Shown here: piece by piece, positions 57,130 through 64,000 of the stretch
Position numbering within the stretch: position 1 is the stretch's first letter
Layout of the letters: each line of letters starts with the position of its first letter
NCBI GenBank assembly: GCA_030533445.1
Contig: CM060064.1
Location: 3,658,916 to 3,722,915 of the forward strand
Source of the DNA: Cyprinodon diabolis
Lineage: Eukaryota; Chordata; Actinopteri; Cyprinodontiformes; Cyprinodontidae
DNA: 64,000 bases
Reading direction: 5' to 3'
The notes under the pieces: model-generated
Seen by the model: the letters and a program-made list of their open reading frames with translations, nothing else
The model's database searches: none
Told to the model about the DNA's origin: nothing
Made by a program: the position numbers and the translations under genes

Positions 57130-57905
57130 AGAGAAATTCATTTCAATTCAGTCCATTTCAGTTTATTCATTTAGTGCCAATTCACGACACATTGCATCTC
57201 AACGCACAAATTGGTTAAACGTTTCTATCTAGGAAAACCAGATGATTGCATCCAGTCATTGGATTAACATGCATTTTGTCATTGGCTCTTCAGCAATCCC
57301 TCACACAATGATCATGCTTGTAGCGACAGTGAAGTGGAAAACTCCCATTTACACAGGAAGACACCTGCAGCAGAACCAGAACCAGGCTCAGTGTGAGCCG
57401 TCTGCTGGGGTTCAAGGAAATCAAAGTAAACATACAGAAAGGAGAAATACAAAATTTTACTGTTAAGTAGCTCCACAAGCAGCCCTGTCCAGAAAAAGAG
57501 AAAGCCAGGCAGAAAAATTCCGAGCCAGCCAATGTCCTCTGAGATTCCCTCTGACATGGGAATCTCAGAGGATGAAGAGAGCACATACGGTTTGTCACAG
57601 TAGGAGAAACGTGACAACACTGAAAAACAGGCCAAGCTCCAACATCTATAATCTAAAGTGTTGATGGCAAAAGAACAGCTGATATTTCTCTCCAGGATGG
57701 AGTCACAGCCAAACAAGAACAGTCCAGATGAAGCTACTATGAAAAGCAGGGAGAGCATAAAGTTAAAGATTAAACTAACAAAAACTGCAGGATGAAAGAA
57801 TAGAGATAGAATGAAGCACAGTGTGAAAAAGTGGTTCCTGTGTCCTCCAGCAGTCTAAACATATAGCAGCATAAATATAGAAAATATCTCAGAATAACAA
57901 TTTTG
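57130..57905 (-). repeat. L2/Maui-like LINE 3'-UTR copy, long
   Basis: The most complete 3'-UTR copy in the window. It runs from the antisense terminal tail near 57140 (CAATTCAGTCCATTTCAGTT) through AGCAGAACCAGAACCAGGCT and CACTGAAAAACAGGCCAAGC to GTCCTCCAGCAGTCTAAACA, which links it to the RT-bearing copy at 37330-38165. Open frames here are not genes. Confidence 0.8.
57536..57571. repeat. Perfect 14-bp inverted repeat (hairpin)
   Basis: CCTCTGAGATTCCC and GGGAATCTCAGAGG are separated by 8 bases. Sister copies of this LINE repeat at 38870-38890 and 39400-39420 have only the right-hand GAGGATGAA side, so the left arm arose in this copy. Confidence 0.9.
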
Positions 57906-58117
57906 GATGAGGTATAAGAAAGGTAGAACCAAGGACTCCTAAATTCCTAAAAGTGGCTTCATGAAAACATTTAGTTACCTACTTACTTCAAATGAACTGA
58001 GTGTGGCAGGTTTATTTTTTAACACGGTCTTTGACAGACGTAGGACGTCTATCTTTAAGAACAATACGTGTCAATGTTGTTATATTTTCAAAAGTATTCA
58101 TTTTTTTCAGGTTCAAT

Positions 58118-58850
58118 ACAAATCATAAGCCCCACTTACAGTACCCTTTTGAAACTGTGCTGAGTTCAGTCAAGCACAGTAACCGAGATAACTGTTGAAT
58201 GTAAATTGCAAGTAAAACTGAACCGGACCATGCCAGACACAACCGACTGCGCTAAACTGGTACTAGTTTATCAGTAGGGCTCAGTTCGGTTCATTTCTTG
58301 CACGGTTCTCAGATAGCAATGAGTGCATGAGCAGACCGCATCATCTCGTTACAGTCATCCTCTGTAATCATGAATTTTCAGACATTCATAAAACTACTAA
58401 CTTCCCTATCGTGCCACACCATTTCCAGTGATGATTCTGCTTAGCAGTGTGATGAACCTTAGCAGTGTGATGAACCTTAGCAGTGTGATCAACCTCAACT
58501 TCTGTCGTTGTTTCCTGTGTCTGTAAGCCCTGATTAGGCTATTGTTTGTCGTTTCCTCTTCCCAAAAGCCGACTCTATCAAAAAATTCACCTAAGGCTGC
58601 CTTCTTTGCAAACAATGAAATATCACAATTATAACCAAACTTTCTGAATGTTACGGGCGCTGCCATGTTTGTTTACTTGTTTCCCTAAAGAGAGCAGTAG
58701 AACCACAGATCGTGACGAGGAGGCGAGGAACTATGCTATTGTGGTGTGTAACAGAAAGGAACCGTGCTCCGTACAGTTAACTGATCCAAGCTCGGTCGGA
58801 ACTCGCCACGGATCCGTTTTCAGAGTGTAATGTAAATGGGGCTATAATGA
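58118..58850. mobile_element. Candidate inverted-repeat DNA element
   Basis: Left AGCCCCACTTACAGTACCC and right (antisense) AGCCCCATTTACATTACAC form an imperfect inverted pair at 58128 and 58843, with ATA on both outer sides. A three-copy 18-bp repeat (CTTAGCAGTGTGATGAAC type, 58438-58494) lies inside. An 86-codon antisense frame (58406-58666, MAAPVTFRKFGYNCDISLF) has no known domain. Confidence 0.4.
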
Positions 58851-59283
58851 AAGGGCTCTAGTAAGCCTGCAATTACTATTGGTAATCCTTATATTGTTTA
58901 CAACTTTTAATTCTTCTTTTCATCTCTGTTTATTGAGTTCTCAATTTGCCTGCTAATAGTTTCCAACCTAAAGGACTGCCTAGCTTGTAACAATAAGCAA
59001 CGATGAGTACTGTTTTTTTTTTTTTTTTTATCTGCATGTAAATAGGTTGTTCTCCGCAACTTTTGCTTTTTTCTGTTTTGGCTTCCAGTTCAGACATTTG
59101 TGAGCAACTTCATAGAAACTTCACATTTTATCAATAAACAGCTGTGAGGCAACAAGAAGTATAGCTACTTAAAATATTAATGTTATTACTTTCTAACACT
59201 AAATACAGTTGTGGTAGAAAGTTAACATACCCCTTCATCAAAGACTGAAAAAGTCAGTTACGAGTGTACAATATGGAAATCTT

Positions 59284-59289
<6 letters not shown>

Positions 59290-59356
<67 letters not shown>
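59290..59356. repeat. (TA)n microsatellite
   Basis: About 33 uninterrupted TA units. Open frames made of Ile/Tyr repeats here are artefacts. Confidence 0.97.
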
Positions 59357-59359
<3 letters not shown>

Positions 59360-60230
59360 AAGCACAACTGTATATTTCTCTGTACAAATGTTCGTTCAAG
59401 AAAGAGTTCAAAACTATTTTCTTTAAAATCTCTGATTTTAAAGAAAATAAATCTCTGGTTTATGGTATTGCTCTTGACTTATCTTTTAATTATGTTTTAT
59501 CTTTTAAAATGTATTTTATGTTGGAATAAAAAACTGTTACATTGCCATTGAGTGTTCCCGTGTGTTTTATTTAAACATCTGGTTTGATTTGCAATAGCAA
59601 ATTGGTAATTTTCAGAGAAAATGTTGTTATGGTAGCTTTCTTACTGTTTTGTATTCATTTCAGATAGAAATTATTTAAAAAAACGTTTTAAGGCTTTATG
59701 CAGCTTTAGAAAAAAGAAAATCCCAAACTTAATGAACAAAATCAATGAGAAGGTAAAGGGGAGCTGAGGACATGGAACCTATGTCATCTCAATTACATCC
59801 TTTGGCTTTTTAAATCTATTGCCCTTGACAAAAACAACATGTAAAAGCAATTTAAAACCATTACTTCCAGGGATAGAATTTAACTTGAATATTCAATAAT
59901 AACCTTTTATTTCTCCCTTTCTTTAGAAACATGCCTGCACTTAGAAACCAAACATCTATCAAGCAGATAAGCCAAGGGACAAGATGAGATAGAAATTATG
60001 CTACTATGTGAAATAAACAAAGAAAATTATACAGTAATGAAAAAAGGAACTGAATCTAACAGATGCAGGTGCATTAAGATCATTTATAATCATACTAATT
60101 GTTCTCTTTTATTTTTGTACAAGAAAACAGAATATTTCACCGACCAAAATGTTTGGAGCAGTGATGTTGATGTACAGTTTCCAGGAGGTTTGCAGACCAA
60201 GCTATCAGACACGCCCCTCTGTCTGTCCTC
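59360..60230. other. Non-coding, unassigned
   Basis: A+T-rich sequence with no recognisable gene or element. Confidence 0.4.
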
Positions 60231-60232
60231 AC

Positions 60233-60954
60233 TGTCAGGAATCCAGTTTGTGTGGGTAATTTTGTGTTTTTCTCTCCCTCCACCACCAGGTGGTGCCCTG
60301 TTCTCGTTGGCCTTCCTGCACACCTGCGGCTTGTTGGTTCATCACTGAAGAGTATTTGAGCGGCGGACTGTCACTACTTCGATGCCAGTTTTGCGTACTC
60401 TAGCCAAGCTGAGTTTAGCTGAGTCTAATCTGAGCCTTTGTTTCTCTGAGTCTAACTTTTTTTTTTTGTCTTTGCCTTTTTGGCAGGAAGCCTTCCTGTG
60501 TAACTGGATACCTGGCCTTCTCCCCCTGGAAGGATTAACCAAGTTCACACTGAGCAGGGGAAAACATCCACACGTTCCGTTCAAGTCCCTTTCAGAAATC
60601 CAAGTGACAGTCCGCTCCATTGCTCCTCAGGGTCCAACGAATGTCTACCTGTCCGCTCTCCCACGAGTTCCCTCTTCTCTGGATAAACCCACACCAACTG
60701 GATCAAGGAAAAACAAGAACCCCCTCAAACGTGAGTCCCGCCCCCACTGTGCTCAAGACTCAATCAGTTTTTCCGACGGCCCATGAACTGATCACTGTGA
60801 TCTCCTCTCCAGACTTTGCAGTTCCGGTTCACCTGTTTTTTGAGTTCCAGATTCAACTCCTGTAGTGTCTCCTCAAAAAACCTGTTAAACTTTTCCTCTG
60901 GCTCTCTGAGTGGTTCTCTGCATGTGGGTCAGATCTCTTAAATCGATCATGACA
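60233..60954 (+). repeat. Solo LTR, gypsy (Sushi-like ends)
   Basis: 722 bp beginning TGTCAGGAATCC and ending CGATCATGACA. The last residues equal the end of the Sushi-type LTR at 43802-49255 (ATCATGACA). It is flanked by CTCAC on the left and CTCTC on the right, a 5-bp duplication with one change. No internal genes are attached. The 134-codon frame inside (60382-60786) is part of the LTR and shows no domain. Confidence 0.6.
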
Positions 60955-61753
60955 CTCTCATACAGTGGCCAGCCCGGGATGCCTGTCACAACTCCGCTTT
61001 GTTTTATAAAAATAAATATAAAAAATATAACCGTGGATGTCTGGGGGACAGTGATTGGCCTACATGTTATGAATGCTGGCGTACCATAAAGAATAAATGA
61101 TGAACAGTTTAGTTTGTGCCTCCAAGTCATTGCCCATAGAAAGATTCTTGGATATAACCTAACGGAATATATTCAGAACGGCTCCAAAATGACACAAAAC
61201 TAATAATTGTGAGTAGAACATGATGTAATAACGTAAAATCAAGGGCTCAATGTAAAAAAAAACCCCCGGCGTTCCCCTTTAAGAAGATGGACCACCAACC
61301 ATTGGGCAGAAGTTAACTCTCTAAGACAAAGACCTCCTCTTTGCATAATGAGGCAGAAATAAAGAGAATTGAAGATATAAATAGGGTAAATAAATACAAA
61401 GGAAGAATAAAACAGACAAAAATATTATCACATGCGCATAAATAAATACAAAAAAATAAGTAATAAATAAAGTTGAAGATTATAATGGACAATAAATAAA
61501 TAAGGTAGTTATTACAAAGGCAGATAAATAAAGAAGCTAATTAAAAGAGATTCATACATTTATCGCACTGTATAATTTTATTTATATCTACATAAATCAG
61601 TAAGGCCCGAAAAATATTATGACGGGAATGCCCCGTCTGTTCTGTTTATGTAATTACCATCACAGAATCAGAATCAAGTTTATTGCCAAGTAGGTTTGCA
61701 CTTACAAGGAATTTGACTTGGTGTTGTTGGTGCAGACAAAAATAAAAAAAATA

Positions 61754-61755
<2 letters not shown>
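60955..61755. other. Non-coding, A+T-rich
   Basis: Contains many AATAAATA-type motifs (61380-61500). No gene or named element is supported. Confidence 0.4.

Positions 61756-61756
<1 letters not shown>

Positions 61757-61817
<61 letters not shown>
61757..61817. repeat. (TA)n microsatellite
   Basis: About 30 TA units; flanking frames encode only Ile/Tyr repeats. Confidence 0.97.
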
Positions 61818-61819
<2 letters not shown>

Positions 61820-61917
61820 TGTATATACACAGTACTGTGGCAATCCTTTTGTTTGTGCACAACTGGTCTTAAATTCCCCACTGATCAGTCCAGAGTCTGA
61901 CCCGACACACATTCAGA

Positions 61918-62203
61918 AATTCAATTCAATTCAGTTTGTTTATATAGCGCCAAATTCACAACACATGTCATCTCAAGGCACTTTACAGTTCACCCAGATC
62001 ATACAGTCAAATTGATACAAAGTTTTCTATCTAAGGAAAACCAGTTGATTGCATTGACTCAAATACAATCCCTCACTAAGCATGCTTGTAGCGACAGTGG
62101 AGAGGAAAAACTCCCTTTGAACAGGAAGAAACCTCCAGCAGAACCAGGCTCAGTGTGAGCGGCCATCTGCCGAGGCCGACTGGGGTTCAAGGAGACAGAA
62201 ATC
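61918..62203 (-). repeat. L2/Maui-like LINE 3'-end copy, well preserved
   Basis: Starts with the tail ATTCAATTCAATTCAGTTTG and TATATAGCGCC. It is nearly identical to 38487-38775 and breaks off at GGTTCAAGGAGACAGAAAT, where the gypsy LTR appears to begin. The LTR element therefore probably inserted into this repeat. Confidence 0.85.
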
Positions 62204-62941
62204 CATGGTTGGATTATCCAGATAAAGTTGAAAAATGTCCCAGCGCAAGTTGTTTCGGATGAAGAGGTAAATAATTGAGTGTATGCCTGAGTGGTGAGAT
62301 GGAGGGGGGAAAATGATACAGACCAGTCCAGTGTGGAGTGATTCTCAAGGCTCTCCTGGCTCCAGCCAGTTTTCAGAAGCTCGCCATCTTTTTCCCTAAA
62401 AAGGGATCACCTGGCCTGTATTAAAATAAACAGGACCAGTAAATTTCCAGCCGGCTAGTTAACTAGACTTTTCCAGTTTCACACAGAAATAAATGCCATA
62501 TCTAATCAGACCAAGTAAAGAACATTTATCTCATTATCTTAAAGTTAGATTACAACAATTGATGATCACACTTAGCATTTGCTGCCACCAACATGCTAAA
62601 ACAACAAACAACATTGTGCTCTCTACTCACCAATTCCAATAATAGATGAGAGTATGGCAGCTCCAAGGCTCAAAACTGATTGGATTTCTCGGATCTACAT
62701 GATTTTTATATTGTGAGGTTAAACAGTGCATTACAAACAAAGATAAACTGATTGTTTGGGAACACCAACCTGTAGCTCCTTTGTCTCCAGCTCTCCCCCT
62801 CACATCTGACTGGGGAAAGCTGGAGCAAGCCTAAATAATTGCCTCAGGTGTGTCAATTGGCTGAATGCACTGTGTGACTGACTGTCACTAACCAATGGGG
62901 CAGTAAGGCGGGACTAAGGGCAGTTTTCACCCTGGGTTACA
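62204..62941 (-). repeat. 3' LTR of a second gypsy element
   Basis: Antisense, the LTR begins TGTAACCCAGGGTGAAAACT at 62941, directly after a polypurine tract (AAAGGGGGGAGGG, 62954-62942). The far end, near 62204, is inferred from the break in the L2 copy. The partner LTR lies outside the window. Confidence 0.6.
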
Positions 62942-63056
62942 CCCTCCCCCCTTTAAATCATGCACATCCTGTGACATGTAAACATTAAACAATGTGAACA
63001 TTGCTGGAAGTGGTGGGTGTCAAAACTAAAGCATCAGACAAACTGTGCAATAAAGT

Positions 63057-64000
63057 TTAAACAACTGAAATAAGCGGATTGCCTAAAGTAGTATATTGAA
63101 GCTGTTTAGGCGCCACTCTGTGACGTGTTGAGCGTCTTAGAGAAATGTCATTAATTTGATTTATGCCATCAAGGTTTGGGGATCTGTTCAAAGAAATTTC
63201 AGAATCAGGAACAGTTTCACCAACGGGGCTGCCTGGATCAGGTAAGTCTTCAGGATGAGGTGGAACTTGTTCTGCAGAAACATCAGGTTGCTCTTTGACA
63301 CTAGATTCTGGTTCAATTGATTCCACTTCAACAACTGACTTCAAACTCTCAGAATCTGCAAGAATTTCAACAGGTTGTTTTTCCACTGGAGAAACTGTTG
63401 GGACAACAGAGTTTTCTTCATCAGGAGGTGATGACTGAGCGTTTCTCCATTTTAAATTCTAATGGAGGTGGAACTAGATTGAATGGAATCTCTTCTTGCT
63501 CACAGTTCTCACCTTCTGCAGAGTCCTCAGAAGATTCTTGACATTTCTTGGTGTGTTGACGTGTCTGGGGTTTTGTGACTGGAACTGTCTCAGTTGGTCT
63601 TTCTTCCTCCATGTGGTTTTTTCCCCATGACAGATGCTGAAAGTCTCTGTGTAGAGTGCGTAAGGGGCCATCTTTGCACTCTGGTTTCACCGTATAAACT
63701 GGAAGATCCCCAGCACACTTCACCACTACAAATACATCTTGCTCCCATTTATCACAGAGTTTGTGTTTACCTCTGAGTCTCACATTCCGCACAAGTACTC
63801 GGTCTCCAACTTCCAGCTTGGATGGTAGAACTCGCTGATCAAACCGAGTCTTGTTTCTTTTAGCACTTCTGGCAGAGTTCTTTGATGCTATCTGATAACT
63901 CTTTCAACCGTGACTTCAGGTTCTGTACATACTGCGAATGTGATGGACATTTCTCTTCACAGATAGGAAGACCAAAAGCAAGATCAAGTCGAGGACAGCG
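63057..64000 (-). pseudogene. Ty3/gypsy pol C-terminus, partial
   Basis: Antisense tail of an LTR-element pol that continues past the right edge. It contains LAFGLPICEEKCPSHSQYVQ, then RFDQRVLPSKLEVGDRVLVR and GKHKLCDKWEQ, PVYTVKPE and LRTLHRDFQHL. This is the post-catalytic integrase domain common to fish gypsy elements. An acidic tail follows, ending RRSTRHRVAPKQLQYTTLG and a stop at 63057. Frame changes lie near 63400 and 63870-63910. It differs in family from the Sushi-type element (no chromodomain). Confidence 0.75.

Noticed and set aside
57290..57758. Antisense open frames of 102 and 148 codons
   Set aside because: They fall in an L2-like 3'-UTR repeat and have counterparts in sister copies with broken frames.
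60382..60786. 134-codon open frame as a gene
   Set aside because: It lies within the solo LTR, crosses a poly-T run and has no domain or splice context.
61646..61912. Ile/Tyr-repeat open frames
   Set aside because: They are translations of the (TA)n tract on both strands; the same applies at 59264-59551.

Overview
This window is eukaryotic, vertebrate chromosomal DNA, and the evidence points to a teleost fish. It holds two intron-containing calcium homeostasis modulator genes (calhm6 at 34965-40328, calhm5 at 53461-55848, both + strand). They sit among fish-type mobile elements: Rex1/Babar-like, L2/Maui-like, L1-like and I/Jockey-like LINEs, chromodomain Sushi-type Ty3/gypsy elements, a hAT element, short terminal-inverted-repeat elements, a tRNA-derived SINE and (TA)n tracts. 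There are no operons, Shine-Dalgarno sites or CRISPR arrays. I cannot name the species.

Layout. 1-6.0 kb is a graveyard of broken retroelements: a LINE with zinc-knuckle ORF1 (+), an antisense Ty3/gypsy pol remnant, an antisense LINE ORF2 scrap, LINE 3' ends and an L1-like RT fragment. 6.0-7.2 kb is non-coding with degenerate TTAGGG-like motifs. 7.6-22.9 kb is a satellite block of about 15 kb. It starts with 44 apparently perfect copies of a 14-bp unit (7621-8236) and continues as a 73-bp satellite (8237-22264 and 22771-22900) that is itself built into 4.5-5.6 kb super-repeats. A 502-bp TTAA-flanked element interrupts the block, and a ~195-bp direct repeat lies on either side of it. 23.3-29.2 kb holds an antisense reading frame with a 108-bp minisatellite, then an antisense I/Jockey-like LINE whose ORF1 is split by a 624-bp terminal-inverted-repeat element with a 10-bp target duplication. 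29.85-31.36 kb is a Rex1-like LINE (+).

34.9-55.9 kb is the host-gene core. calhm6 and calhm5 have the same two-exon structure, with a phase-0 intron after the sequence AQSQ. Each encodes a four-transmembrane, cysteine-linked large-pore channel subunit. They are best explained as an old tandem duplication. The ~13 kb between them has filled with mobile DNA, including a nearly full-length Sushi-type LTR retrotransposon (43802-49255, - strand) and a short hAT element (50089-51630) with an exact 8-bp target duplication. 56-64 kb is non-coding repeats, a solo LTR (60233-60954) and the 3' end of another gypsy element that runs off the right edge.

Most notable signals: the multi-scale satellite; sequence evidence that the Sushi-type element primes reverse transcription with its own RNA 5' end (a 10-nt match placed 29-30 bp below a TATA box); clean target-site duplications for three DNA-transposon relics; and STAT-like and ETS/IRF-composite sites just upstream of calhm6.
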